NCBI RefSeq assembly: GCF_900313035.1
Contig: NZ_OMPS01000002.1
Location: 1-43,712, forward strand
Length of the DNA: 43,712 nucleotides
Direction of reading: 5' to 3'
DNA from: Ruegeria sp. EL01
GTDB taxonomy: Bacteria; Pseudomonadota; Alphaproteobacteria; Rhodobacterales; Rhodobacteraceae
Part shown: positions 34,107-42,623 of the stretch, one piece after another
How the letters are laid out: every line of letters starts with the position of its first letter
How positions within the stretch are numbered: the first letter of the stretch is position 1
Program-made: the position numbers and the translations under genes
Notes under the pieces: generated by a model
Told to the model about the DNA's origin: nothing
What the model saw: only the letters and a program-made list of their open reading frames with translations
Database searches by the model: none

Positions 34107-35203
34107 GCGATGTCTATGATATTGCCGTCATTGGCGGAGGAATAATGGGGGGCAGCACCGCCTTGCAGGTGGCCCGGTCGGGGATGCGGCCAATTCTGCT
34201 GGATCAGGGAGATCTCGGACAAGGTGCGTCCGGGGTGAACGCAGGCACTCTATCGCTGCAGATCAAACGTGTGAAGTTGATGCCCTACGCGCTGCGGGGT
34301 CATCATGAGTGGGAGGCCATGGGAGATACCGTTGGGTTCCGCAAAACAGGTGGCTATACCGTTGCTTTCACCGAACGCGAGGTGGAATTGCTGCACGAGC
34401 GGCAGGCGCAGAAGGCCGAAGCGGGCGCGCCGATCACCTTTGTGTCCGACAACGCCTTGCGTGCGGCAGAACCGAACCTGAGCCACAAGGTTCTGGCGGC
34501 CAGCTTTTGCCCCGAAGATGGCTACGCCAATTCATCGCTGACGGGTCAGTATTATCGGGCGCGTCTGCGGGACAACGCGATCCCCTATCTTGAACACTCC
34601 CCTGTCGTCGACATCTCTCAGGACCAATCAGGTTTTGCCCTTGTGACCCCGCAGGGCAGTGTCCGTGCGAAACGGGTTCTTTTGGCTGCCGGGGCTTGGT
34701 TGAAACCTGTCGCGGCGATGTTGGGAGTGGACCTGCCGGTACAGGCGCGCATCAATACCGTCTCGGTGACAGAACGGATGCCGCCGCTGACATCACATGT
34801 CATCGGGCACGCGACGGGGCTGTTGACGATGAAGCAAAAAGCCAACGGCACCGTGTTGGTTGGAGGGGGCTGGCAAGGGCGCGGCACACCGCAAGACGGA
34901 CGCGGTGAGGTGATGGCCAATTCCGTAGTTCCCAATCTAGCGCTTGCCCAATTTGCCCTGCCGCAGCTGTCGCAGGCCCGCGTGCTGCGCAGCTGGACGG
35001 GTTTTGAGGCCAACGTGCCGGATTTTTACCCGCTTGCTGGTGCCTTACCGGGTGTTGAGAACGCATATGTTCTGGGCTGCGTGCGCGGCGGGTACACTAT
35101 TGGTCCCTACATCGGGAAACTGATGGGCGACTACATTCTTGAGCGAGAGCCTGAACTGCCCCTGTTCGACCCTGGGCGCGATTTTAATGAGGATACGATA
35201 TGA
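34103..35203 (+). CDS. FAD-dependent amine oxidase/dehydrogenase subunit (beta, DAO family)
   Basis: This is a 366-residue DAO-fold flavoprotein: GGGIMGGSTALQVARSG at the N terminus, the GASGVNAGTLS motif, and RGGYTIGPYIGKL at the C terminus. It corresponds to HcnC, OoxB or sarcosine oxidase beta and should oxidise the C-N bond of a secondary amine or amino acid. There is no signal peptide. ATGA overlaps on both sides (34103 and 35200) tie it to the alpha subunit and the SDR. Confidence 0.88.
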   Translation: MSDVYDIAVIGGGIMGGSTALQVARSGMRPILLDQGDLGQGASGVNAGTLSLQIKRVKLMPYALRGHHEWEAMGDTVGFRKTGGYTVAFTEREVELLHERQAQKAEAGAPITFVSDNALRAAEPNLSHKVLAASFCPEDGYANSSLTGQYYRARLRDNAIPYLEHSPVVDISQDQSGFALVTPQGSVRAKRVLLAAGAWLKPVAAMLGVDLPVQARINTVSVTERMPPLTSHVIGHATGLLTMKQKANGTVLVGGGWQGRGTPQDGRGEVMANSVVPNLALAQFALPQLSQARVLRSWTGFEANVPDFYPLAGALPGVENAYVLGCVRGGYTIGPYIGKLMGDYILEREPELPLFDPGRDFNEDTI

Positions 35204-35985
35204 GCCTGATTTCAACAGACACTTGCCGGTTGGACGGTAAGCTTGCCATCATTACAGGGGGCGGCAGCGGGATTGGCGAAGCAACGGCGCAGGTCTTTGC
35301 AGATGCGGGGGCCACAGTTGTTGTCACGGGGCGTCGGCTGGAACCGTTGGAGAAGGTTGCAAATGAAGTTGGCGGCCATGCAATCGCCTGTGATGTTTCA
35401 GACCACGATGACGTTAGAGCGATGTTCGCGCAGGCGCATAAGATAACGGGAAAAGTAGATGTTCTGCTCAATAATGCAGGCGGCCCCGGACCAATCGCGC
35501 CTGTAGCCGAAGTCGACATGGATGCCTGGGTCGGGTGCATGAACGTCAACCTCGTAGGTGCAATGTATTGTCTCCAAGAGGCAGCCAAGATCATGGGCGC
35601 GCAGAAATCCGGTTCCATCATCAACATGTCATCGCTGATGGGTATTCAAGGTTATCCGATGCGCTCGGCCTATACCGCATCTAAATTTGCGTTGATCGGG
35701 ATCACTGAAACGATGGCCCGCGAATTGGGGCCCTTGAACGTGCGCGTGAACGCGTTGATGCCCGGTGCGGTATCTGGCGAGAATATGGACCGGATCATGA
35801 AACGCCGGTCAGAGGCTGAGGGTCGCCCCGTCCACGAGATCGAACGTGAAAACTATACAGATGTGGCCGCGCTGAAACGTTGGGTCGCGCCTGAAGAGGT
35901 CGGTCGAGCCGCGCTCTATTATGCCTCAGACCTCTCATCCGCAATTACCGGGGACAAAATGAAGGTGGATTGCGGGCGCTTCTAG
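35200..35985 (+). CDS. Short-chain dehydrogenase/reductase
   Basis: This is a 261-residue Rossmann enzyme with the cofactor motif TGGGSGIG, NNAGG, and the catalytic Ser...Tyr-x3-Lys in SSLMGIQ and YTASK. It probably oxidises or reduces an alcohol/ketone in the pathway. An Arg pair after strand 2 (TGRRLE) hints at NADP. The last codon of the operon is special: the stop TAG consists of the TA target of the IS630 element plus its first base. Without the IS the sequence would read TAA, so the protein is unchanged. Confidence 0.88.
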   Translation: MSLISTDTCRLDGKLAIITGGGSGIGEATAQVFADAGATVVVTGRRLEPLEKVANEVGGHAIACDVSDHDDVRAMFAQAHKITGKVDVLLNNAGGPGPIAPVAEVDMDAWVGCMNVNLVGAMYCLQEAAKIMGAQKSGSIINMSSLMGIQGYPMRSAYTASKFALIGITETMARELGPLNVRVNALMPGAVSGENMDRIMKRRSEAEGRPVHEIERENYTDVAALKRWVAPEEVGRAALYYASDLSSAITGDKMKVDCGRF

Positions 35986-35997
35986 AGCGTGTTCACT

Positions 35998-36774
35998 TCA
36001 ATTGGTTTCATACCCTGCGGCTTTGAAGAAGTTGTAGCATTCCTCAGGAGTGAAGAGGCCGCAGACATTCCCGACTGCGCGCCAGAGATCTTCGTAGGTT
36101 CGGGCGGCGACCTTGCGGATCAGAGCTTTCAGCTTCGAGAATACCATTTCGATGGGGTTTAGATCTGGGCTGTATTTTGGCAGGAACAGGAACCACGCTC
36201 CGATCTCGCGGAGAATGTCGGCGGCCGCTGTGCTGCGATGCCCGGGCAGGTTATCGAGGATGACAACATCACCGGGGCGCAAAGTCGGGGCGAGGATGCC
36301 TTCGACGTAGAGATCGAACATGTCCTTGTCCATTGCCCCATTGATGATCCCGGTCGCGTCGATCCTGTCGAGGCGCAACCCTGCGATGAAGGTCTGTGTG
36401 TTCCAGCGCCCAGCCGGGGCGTGTTCAACCAAGCGGTCCCCAACGGGTGCCCAGCCTGTCGCCTTTGTCATGTTGGTTTTGAGCGAGGTTTCATCAATAA
36501 ATACAAGGCGGTCGAGATGGTCGCGCATGAAGGGTTGGCGGCGATTGATCCAGATTGCACGATCCCGTGCGATATCGGGCCGCTTCTGTTCACTGGCGTG
36601 CAAATCTTTTTTTGTGAGAAAGGCCAAGCCGTTGCAGCAGGCCCCAAACGGCTGAGCGTTGCACGTCAATCCCGCGTTCCCGCCGCAGGGCTGCCAACAA
36701 CTCATCAAGCGTTGTCCCGGGGTGTTCTTCAAGCCGCGTGCGAACCCAATCGTGGACACCCGCAAGCTTGCCAT
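35998..36774 (-). CDS. IS630 transposase, downstream frame (DDE part)
   Basis: This frame carries the catalytic core: Asp in RLVFIDETSLKTNM, Asp in VVILDNLPGHRS and Glu in SPDLNPIEMVFSKLK. It is expressed as a fusion to the upstream frame through slippage at the A7 run. The real coding part starts near the slip site at about 36607. Codons upstream of that in this frame are shadow sequence of the first part. Confidence 0.85.
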   Translation of the reverse strand: MASLRVSTIGFARGLKNTPGQRLMSCWQPCGGNAGLTCNAQPFGACCNGLAFLTKKDLHASEQKRPDIARDRAIWINRRQPFMRDHLDRLVFIDETSLKTNMTKATGWAPVGDRLVEHAPAGRWNTQTFIAGLRLDRIDATGIINGAMDKDMFDLYVEGILAPTLRPGDVVILDNLPGHRSTAAADILREIGAWFLFLPKYSPDLNPIEMVFSKLKALIRKVAARTYEDLWRAVGNVCGLFTPEECYNFFKAAGYETN

Positions 36775-36952
36775 GACCGCGACGCCCCTGCGGCTTGGGT
36801 GCCAGCGCCCCCGTTTCCCGCTTCAGCCGAACCATGTCGTTGACGAACTTGATGGATACGCAAAGACGCTTGGCCGTTTCGGTGTGCGTGTTGCCTTGTT
36901 CAACAAGCGCAACAGCGCGTTCGCGTAGCTCAACAGGATGCGGTTTGCCCAT
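36590..36952 (-). CDS. IS630 transposase, upstream frame (helix-turn-helix part)
   Basis: This is a 120-residue N-terminal part with a helix-turn-helix (HTETAKRLCVSIKFVNDMVR) and a second winged segment (SAVWGLLQRLGLSHKK), which bind the IS ends. Near its end a run of seven A residues (36607-36613, T on the plus strand) allows a -1 or +1 slip into the downstream catalytic frame, as is usual for two-frame IS630 elements. Confidence 0.85.
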   Translation of the reverse strand: MGKPHPVELRERAVALVEQGNTHTETAKRLCVSIKFVNDMVRLKRETGALAPKPQGRRGHGKLAGVHDWVRTRLEEHPGTTLDELLAALRRERGIDVQRSAVWGLLQRLGLSHKKRFARQ

Positions 36953-37041
36953 TCCTGATCCCCAATATCTGCCTCAACGGCAGGGAATCACACCTCTCAC
37001 CGATTGGGAATCCCGAATCCGATCAGAATGAATACGCTCTA

Positions 37042-37380
37042 ATGCAGAAACACGCTGAGAATATGGGGTGTCAAAAAGATATAGGGACATCTGAGGATGT
37101 GGATTGAACAGACAAATGATGACTTGCAATCGCATCCGATCCTCGCGCACTGAAACTGTCAACGGGTATTGCATTGCAGCGAAACGGGTGGGCCCAAATC
37201 CCCTGATCATGGGCTTGCATAGGTCGCTTCTGTGCCAGAGAATCTCTGCACTCAAACTGAGAAATTGCTGAAATCGCCGTGAAGTAGGCCGTCAAAAGAT
37301 CGGTTGTTGCAATCACATTATAATCACAAAACCCTGAAACACTCAGGTTTGTCAAATGCTTAAGTGTTATTGGTGGTGGT
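37042..37380. other. Intergenic region downstream of IS630
   Basis: No credible gene is present. The original distance between the SDR stop and the stress-protein start, without the IS, is about 430 bases. The last part holds the promoter described at 37381-37432. I see nothing else in the first 300 bases. Confidence 0.45.
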
Positions 37381-37432
37381 TTGGCACTCGGTTGATGTTT
37401 TGTATATTAGCAATTGTTTTGTATAACAAACA
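37381..37432 (+). promoter_or_regulatory. Candidate promoter with two IclR-type half-palindromes
   Basis: TTGGCA (37381) and TATATT (37403) with a 16-base spacer look like a sigma-70-type promoter, the same spacing as at 29349. TGTTTT-GTATAT-TAGCAA (37396-37413) overlaps the -10. TGTTTT-GTATAA-CAAACA (37415-37432) follows directly, 19 bases further. Both resemble the perfect palindrome at 26266. The layout suggests repression of the usp-tctCBA transcript until inducer is present. Confidence 0.5.
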
Positions 37433-37467
37433 ATCTATACTTAAGAAAACTGGGAGACGGGGTTCAG

Positions 37468-38295
37468 ATGGCCATCAAAAACTTGCTCGTTGCTTACAAC
37501 GGCGGCAGTGCTTCGGATTCCGCGCTGCACTTGGCTCTCCAGATGGCGCATAAATACGATGCCCATTTGACCGGAATTGTTGCGCACGGTGCTTCGAGTG
37601 TGACTAAGAACATCCCAAATTGGCTCAGCGCGTCTATGCGCTCATCAATTGGTGAGATCACGGAAAGGCGTACAGTTGAACTTGCGGAGAAGTTTCACGC
37701 CTTTTCCGAAGGAAAGATTGAGGAGGAGAAGCTGCATTGGATCGACGTGAAAGCTGATCCCGACAAAGCAGTGGCCTTTTATTCTCGCCTCTTTGATCTG
37801 ACCATACTGGGGCAATATGAAAATCTGATCGCTGCTGATGAATTATTACTGCATCCGGATAGGATCGCATATGAAAGCGGTCGGCCAATACTGATCGCTC
37901 CCAAAAAATATGGGTCTGCTGAAATCAACGAAAATGCTGTGGTGGCATGGGATGGGCGGCGCACTGCGTCACGCGCATTCTTTGACGCCATGCAGGTTTT
38001 GGAAACCAAAAGCCGTGTGTCTATTGTGTCGGTGGGTGAGCCGGGCAGCATCCCGATGTCGAGCGAGATTGACTTGCCGACCATCTTTGCGCGTCACGGT
38101 CTAGAAGCTGAGCACACATTCCTCCCGGCGTTTGGCACAATTGCTGACACACTCTTGGCCCATTGCGCAGAAGTCGGGGCCGGGCTTCTTGTCATGGGCG
38201 CTTACCAACACTCAAAGCTGTCAGAGGATTTGTTTGGTGGCGTCACTTCCTCGGTCATTCAAACAACGTCCGTCCCATTATTTCTTTCCCACTAA
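37468..38295 (+). CDS. Universal stress protein family
   Basis: This is a 275-residue protein, long enough for two Usp units. The C-terminal unit carries the nucleotide-binding pattern G-x2-G-like (VMGAYQHSKLSEDLFGG followed by VTSSVIQ and VPLFLSH). The N-terminal unit begins AIKNLLVAYNGGSASDSAL. ATG 37468 is preceded by GGGAGACGGGG. It is the first gene before the TctCBA transporter. Such pairs occur with TRAP and TTT transporters, where the Usp protein may tune transport by binding ATP. Confidence 0.85.
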   Translation: MAIKNLLVAYNGGSASDSALHLALQMAHKYDAHLTGIVAHGASSVTKNIPNWLSASMRSSIGEITERRTVELAEKFHAFSEGKIEEEKLHWIDVKADPDKAVAFYSRLFDLTILGQYENLIAADELLLHPDRIAYESGRPILIAPKKYGSAEINENAVVAWDGRRTASRAFFDAMQVLETKSRVSIVSVGEPGSIPMSSEIDLPTIFARHGLEAEHTFLPAFGTIADTLLAHCAEVGAGLLVMGAYQHSKLSEDLFGGVTSSVIQTTSVPLFLSH

Positions 38296-38317
38296 TACCC
38301 ACAACAGGAGAACACAC

Positions 38318-39271
38318 ATGAACATCTCAAAGACCTTCAAAGCGACCCTTGCGGCAGCGTTGCTCACGCTTCCCGGAGCTGCGTTTGCAGAGTGGGAACC
38401 CGATGGACCAATTACGTTGCAAATCGGCTTCGGCTCGGGCGGCAGCACGGACACATTGGGACGTGCAATTGCTGCGTCCATGGAAGAAAGCACCGGTTGG
38501 GACGTTATTGTTGAGAACAAGCCTGGCGGCGGCGGTGTTGCCATGTTTTCATCCCTTGTGCGGGAAGATGCAGATGGCACCACCTTGGGTATAGGCGTTA
38601 CCATCCCAACGCTGATGAACCTTGCCACACGTGGTGAGAAACTTCCGTTCAAAGCGGATAGCTTTGACTATCTGGCGACGATTGTTCTGGCGCCACTGGC
38701 CCTCGTCGCACCTGCAGATGCCCCCTACAACACAGTTGCCGAATTCGTTGAACATTCCAAAGCGAATGGCGGCTCCCTTATTGGTTTCGATGCAGGACCA
38801 CAGCGTATGATTATGCGTGCTGTGAACAAATCGGCAGATGCCGGGTTTGAAATGGTCAGCCACAAAAGTGGTGCCGAAATCATCCAGGGTCTTTTGGGTG
38901 GTCAGCTTCAGGCAGGTTTTGGCGCAGGTGCACACATCCAATACCTCGATTCCGGCGATCTGAAGATGCTTGCTGTCGCAACACAATCACGGCAGGGCTA
39001 TTCCCCTGATACGCCGTCGTTCATCGAGCAAGGCTTTCCGTATTCAGTTGAGCCGTACTTTTACATCGCAGCACCAGATGGTCTTGACGATGAGGCGAAA
39101 GCAGCGCTTGCCAAGGCACTGGACGACGCGATCAACTCTGCGTCCATGACCGAGCTGATTGGCAATATCATGCAGACGACGCCAAACAACCTGGGCCCGG
39201 ACGGGACAGAAGCCAAGTTGGTCAATGGCCTCAGCGACATCAGTGCTTTGTTGGCGGCATCAGAAGACTAA
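38318..39271 (+). CDS. tctC: TctC-type substrate-binding protein of a TTT transporter
   Basis: This is a 317-residue periplasmic protein with a signal peptide cleaved after AAFA (about residue 23). It has the family segments PITLQIGFGSGGSTDTLGRA, VENKPGGGG, GFDAGPQRMIMRAV and LGGQLQAGFGAGAHIQYLDSG. It captures a carboxylate for the TctAB membrane complex. ACAGGAG upstream marks the start. It is 22 bases after the stress-protein gene. Confidence 0.9.
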   Translation: MNISKTFKATLAAALLTLPGAAFAEWEPDGPITLQIGFGSGGSTDTLGRAIAASMEESTGWDVIVENKPGGGGVAMFSSLVREDADGTTLGIGVTIPTLMNLATRGEKLPFKADSFDYLATIVLAPLALVAPADAPYNTVAEFVEHSKANGGSLIGFDAGPQRMIMRAVNKSADAGFEMVSHKSGAEIIQGLLGGQLQAGFGAGAHIQYLDSGDLKMLAVATQSRQGYSPDTPSFIEQGFPYSVEPYFYIAAPDGLDDEAKAALAKALDDAINSASMTELIGNIMQTTPNNLGPDGTEAKLVNGLSDISALLAASED

Positions 39272-39332
39272 AACTACAATCGCCGGGCCACATTTGGTCC
39301 GGCGATAGTGACTTCGAGGGAGGGGCAAATAC

Positions 39333-39752
39333 ATGTCAATTGATCGTATTGCGACGGGACTGATCGTTCTATTTGGCTTTGTTTTCATATTTTGGATTAT
39401 ACCTTCTCAGATCGAAGAGGTGGAGTTCGGACGCATCGTCCCATCCACAGTGCCGATGATCGCAATGTGGGCACTTGTTGTGGTTGCCGCTATCCAGTTT
39501 TTTACTGACAAAAGCACAACCAGCATTGACCTGTTGGTCTTCATCCGAGCCGCTGCATTTGTCGCGCTATTGGTTGGCGCAGTTTATTTAATGGACCGCT
39601 TCGGATTCGAATATGTGGCGCCATTTCTTGCGCTCTCGATCATGTTGGCCATCGGCGAACGGCGTTGGTATTGGCTCTTTTTTGGTGGGGTCATCCTGCC
39701 GCTGAGCGTTTGGTTGCTCGTCGAGCATGTGCTTGATCGCACGTTGGCTTAA
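39333..39752 (+). CDS. tctB: TctB-type small membrane subunit of a TTT transporter
   Basis: This is a 139-residue protein with four predicted membrane segments (starting IATGLIVLFGFVFIFW), the size and topology of TctB. It lies between the binding protein and the large permease, 11 bases before the latter. GAGGGAGGGG upstream of the ATG is the ribosome binding site. Confidence 0.88.
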   Translation: MSIDRIATGLIVLFGFVFIFWIIPSQIEEVEFGRIVPSTVPMIAMWALVVVAAIQFFTDKSTTSIDLLVFIRAAAFVALLVGAVYLMDRFGFEYVAPFLALSIMLAIGERRWYWLFFGGVILPLSVWLLVEHVLDRTLA

Positions 39753-39763
39753 GGAGCAAACGG

Positions 39764-41278
39764 ATGGTAGATTTTTCCACTATTCTTGCCGGTCTTGGCG
39801 ACGCTTTTACCCTGACAAATCTTCTGTTTGTTCTGGCAGGCGTCATTGTCGGACAGTTTGTTGGTGCGATGCCAGGCGTCGGCCCTGTCATGACAATGGC
39901 AATCGCAATCCCCTTCACATTTGTCCTAAACCCATTGCCTGCCATTGGTTTTCTTGTTGGCGTCAACAAGGGAGGGTTAATTGGCGGCGCGATACCCGCG
40001 ATCCTAATCAACACCCCCGGTACACCAGATGCGGCAGCAACTGCGATTGATGGGTATCCGTTGACGCAAAAAGGCAAACCACTCAAAGCTATGAAGATGG
40101 CGCTTTATTCGTCCGTCACCGGCGACACGTTTAGTGATCTGGTCCTCATTACCATTGCCGCACCCCTCGCAATAATCGCGCTAAAGATGGGCCCCGTTGA
40201 AATTTTCGCATTGATGGTTTTTGCCTTCTCCCTGATTTCTGGCCTGATTGGCAGCTCAGTGACACGCGGGATTATTGCGACAGTTCTCGGTCTTTTGTTG
40301 GCGACCGTCGGACTTGACCCAGAACATTCTACGCCGCGCCTGATCTTTGGTTTCTTTGACCTTTATGACGGGTTCCCGATTGCTTCAGTCGCCATTGGAT
40401 CATTGGCTGTTTCCGAAATTTTCCTGAGGCTCGCCAAGATGCGCGGAGAAGTCCGGCCCGCTGTGAACATCCCCCGAGATCAAACATCTGACCAGAAAAA
40501 CGTCACCTTTACTGAATACTGGGCTTGCAAGTACGTGCTCTTGCGGGGCGCGTTGATCGGGACTGGCATCGGTGCCGTTCCGGGCATGGGCTCAACAGCG
40601 GCGGCGTTCATGAGCTATGCGTCCACAAAACAATCGGCAAAAGATCCGGAGAGCTTTGGCAAAGGCGATCTGCGCGGTATTGCGGCCACTGAATCTGCCA
40701 ACAGCTCTGTTGCTGGTGCGGATTTCATACCTCTGCTTACTTTGGGTTTGCCGGGCAGCGCTTCGGCCGCACTCCTGATCAGTGCTTTCCTGATCCAAGG
40801 TATCCAACCAGGCCCGTTGCTCTTTGAGCAACAGGGCCAGCTTATCTACGGGCTGTTTGGCGCGATGATGATGGCGAATCTGTGCAACTTCACTTGCGGA
40901 TTCTTTGGCCTGCGACTGTGGGCCAAGCTGATATCGGCGCCTGAATCAGTTGTATTTTCCGCTGCTCTGATACTTTGTGTTGTGGGGGTCTACCTTTCGA
41001 CAGGTGGCACATTCGGGGTCTATGTCATGTTGGCATTTGCCGTCTTCGGCATGTTCCTAAATGCGCTCAACTACCCGGTTGTCATTTTTATCATTGCCTT
41101 TTTCCTGGGCCCACGGTTCGAGTTGTCACTCGGTCAAACAGCAACAATCCTGCGGGGCGACCTGATGAATTTGACTAACCACCCAGTCGCGATATTGTTG
41201 TTCCTGATGTCCGCGTTTTGTGTGTACTGGTTGGGTTTTAGAGATGGAAAATCGAAAAGATCGATCGAAGCCCTTTAA
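39764..41278 (+). CDS. tctA: TctA-type large permease of a TTT transporter
   Basis: This is a 504-residue protein with about 12 membrane segments. It has the TctA signature regions (VIVGQFVGAMPGVGPVMTMA, LIGGAIPAILINTPGTPDA, GIGAVPGMGSTAAAFMSY). It imports a carboxylate with Na+ or H+, together with TctB and TctC. The substrate is presumably the compound degraded by the 23-36 kb genes. An IS1111-type element begins five bases after its stop. Confidence 0.92.
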   Translation: MVDFSTILAGLGDAFTLTNLLFVLAGVIVGQFVGAMPGVGPVMTMAIAIPFTFVLNPLPAIGFLVGVNKGGLIGGAIPAILINTPGTPDAAATAIDGYPLTQKGKPLKAMKMALYSSVTGDTFSDLVLITIAAPLAIIALKMGPVEIFALMVFAFSLISGLIGSSVTRGIIATVLGLLLATVGLDPEHSTPRLIFGFFDLYDGFPIASVAIGSLAVSEIFLRLAKMRGEVRPAVNIPRDQTSDQKNVTFTEYWACKYVLLRGALIGTGIGAVPGMGSTAAAFMSYASTKQSAKDPESFGKGDLRGIAATESANSSVAGADFIPLLTLGLPGSASAALLISAFLIQGIQPGPLLFEQQGQLIYGLFGAMMMANLCNFTCGFFGLRLWAKLISAPESVVFSAALILCVVGVYLSTGGTFGVYVMLAFAVFGMFLNALNYPVVIFIIAFFLGPRFELSLGQTATILRGDLMNLTNHPVAILLFLMSAFCVYWLGFRDGKSKRSIEAL

Positions 41279-41356
41279 GGGCTCTGATGATGTAGACGCC
41301 CCCGCTGGCCTCGGTGTGCCATTGTGGGTTTGCAAACAACCTGAATGGAGGCGTCT

Positions 41357-42382
41357 ATGGAAGAGATTAGCATGATTGGCTTGGATCTGGCGAAGAATGT
41401 GTTTCAGATTCATAGTTCGGATGAGATGGGCCACGTGATTTTGCGTAGGAGGCTACGTCGAAATCAGGTTCTCGAGTTCTTTGACCAGTTGCCTCGTTGT
41501 GTGGTTGCGATGGAGGCTTGCTCCAGCGCGCATTACTGGGGCCGCGAGATTGGTCGCCTGGGTCACGAAATCAGACTTATTCCACCAGCGTATGTGAAAC
41601 CGTTTGTGAAGCGGCAGAAAAACGATGCCGCTGATGCGGAGGCCATCTGTGAGGCTGCGAGCCGTCCCACCATGCATTTTGTCCCCGTGAAAAGCGAGGA
41701 GACCCAGAGCGCAGCAATGGTGTTTCGGGCTCGGGAACTTCTGGTTCGGCAACGCACACAGCTGATCAATGCCCTGCGAGGCCACCTTGGAGAGCTGGGT
41801 CACGTGGCTCCGCAGGGGGCCCGCAACATCCGCAAGCTGGTCGATATGGTGGAAGATTGTGAGACCGCGATACCGGAAGCGGCGCAGGCTTGCCTGAGTG
41901 GGTTGATTGAAATGCTGACCCGGTTGAACAGCCAGATACGAGGACTGGATGCGGAGATTGCCCGCCGTGCGCGGGACAATGAAGTGGCACGCCGGCTGAT
42001 GACGGTGCCGGGCATCGGGCCTCTCATTGCCACTGCGCTGGTTGCCCTTGCGCCTCCGCCTGAAACGTTCCGTCGAGGGCGCGACTTCGCCGCTTGGCTC
42101 GGCCTTGTCCCCCGGCAGCATTCGATCGGTGGCAAGCAACGTCTCGGGGCGACGACAAAGATGGGAGAACGCTCGCTTAGGCGGTTGCTGATCATCGGCG
42201 CCAACAGCGTGGTTCTATGGAGAGCACGCAAGACAACGGGAGCAGATCCCTGGCTTGCCCGTATGATCGAGCGCAAACCACCTCTACTGGTTCGCGTCGC
42301 ACTGGCAAACAAGATGGCGCGAATTGTTTGGGCCATAATGACCACAGGAGAAGTCTACCGGGCTCCAGCCGCCAGCGCATAG
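41357..42382 (+). CDS. IS110-family DEDD transposase
   Basis: This is a 341-residue protein. The N-terminal RuvC-like domain has the first Asp in IGLDLAKNVFQIH, Glu in VVAMEACSSAHYW, and Asp residues in KNDAADAEAICEAA. The C-terminal Tnp domain has MTVPGIGPLIATAL and the catalytic-type Ser in the LGATTKMGERSLRRLL region, which fits the family but is not pinned down. GGAGG five bases upstream favours ATG 41357 over 41345. These enzymes use an IS-encoded guide RNA. Confidence 0.9.
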   Translation: MEEISMIGLDLAKNVFQIHSSDEMGHVILRRRLRRNQVLEFFDQLPRCVVAMEACSSAHYWGREIGRLGHEIRLIPPAYVKPFVKRQKNDAADAEAICEAASRPTMHFVPVKSEETQSAAMVFRARELLVRQRTQLINALRGHLGELGHVAPQGARNIRKLVDMVEDCETAIPEAAQACLSGLIEMLTRLNSQIRGLDAEIARRARDNEVARRLMTVPGIGPLIATALVALAPPPETFRRGRDFAAWLGLVPRQHSIGGKQRLGATTKMGERSLRRLLIIGANSVVLWRARKTTGADPWLARMIERKPPLLVRVALANKMARIVWAIMTTGEVYRAPAASA

Positions 42383-42623
42383 CGCGTGCGGCAGTGAGGC
42401 GGCGGAAACGGAAGAGGACAGAGGCGGTATGGCATCCGGATCGAAAGATCGGATCAGGAAAACCAGCTTGCGACAGAGTGCTTCGAGCACGTGGTTCTGA
42501 ATTGGACCTGATCTGCTAACACCATACGGGCCAGCGGCATGTCAAAGAGCCGCGTTACAGGCCGAACACATGTCAGTACCCGAGCCGGGGCTAAATGCCG
42601 ACCAAAATTACCTCTTGCGTTCT
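42383..42623 (+). ncRNA. Candidate seekRNA/bridge RNA region of the IS1111-type element
   Basis: There are about 240 bases of non-coding DNA between the transposase stop and the right sub-terminal repeat. In IS1111-type elements this 3' region encodes the guide RNA that pairs with donor and target. The assignment rests on position only. I did not resolve guide loops. Confidence 0.45.

Larger units (their letters stand above)
35985..37039 (-). mobile_element. IS630-family insertion sequence
   Basis: The element is about 1055 bp, flanked by TA on both sides (35983-35984 and 37040-37041), the usual IS630 target duplication. Imperfect inverted ends match over about 20 bases (GAGCGTGTTCACTTC against GAGCGTATTCATTCT). 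Two overlapping transposase frames are on the minus strand. It sits exactly on the stop codon of the SDR gene and separates the seven-gene operon from the stress-protein/transport genes. Confidence 0.9.

Noticed and set aside
37042..37110. 21-codon frame starting right after the IS630
   Set aside because: It is too short and has no Shine-Dalgarno sequence; chance is more likely.
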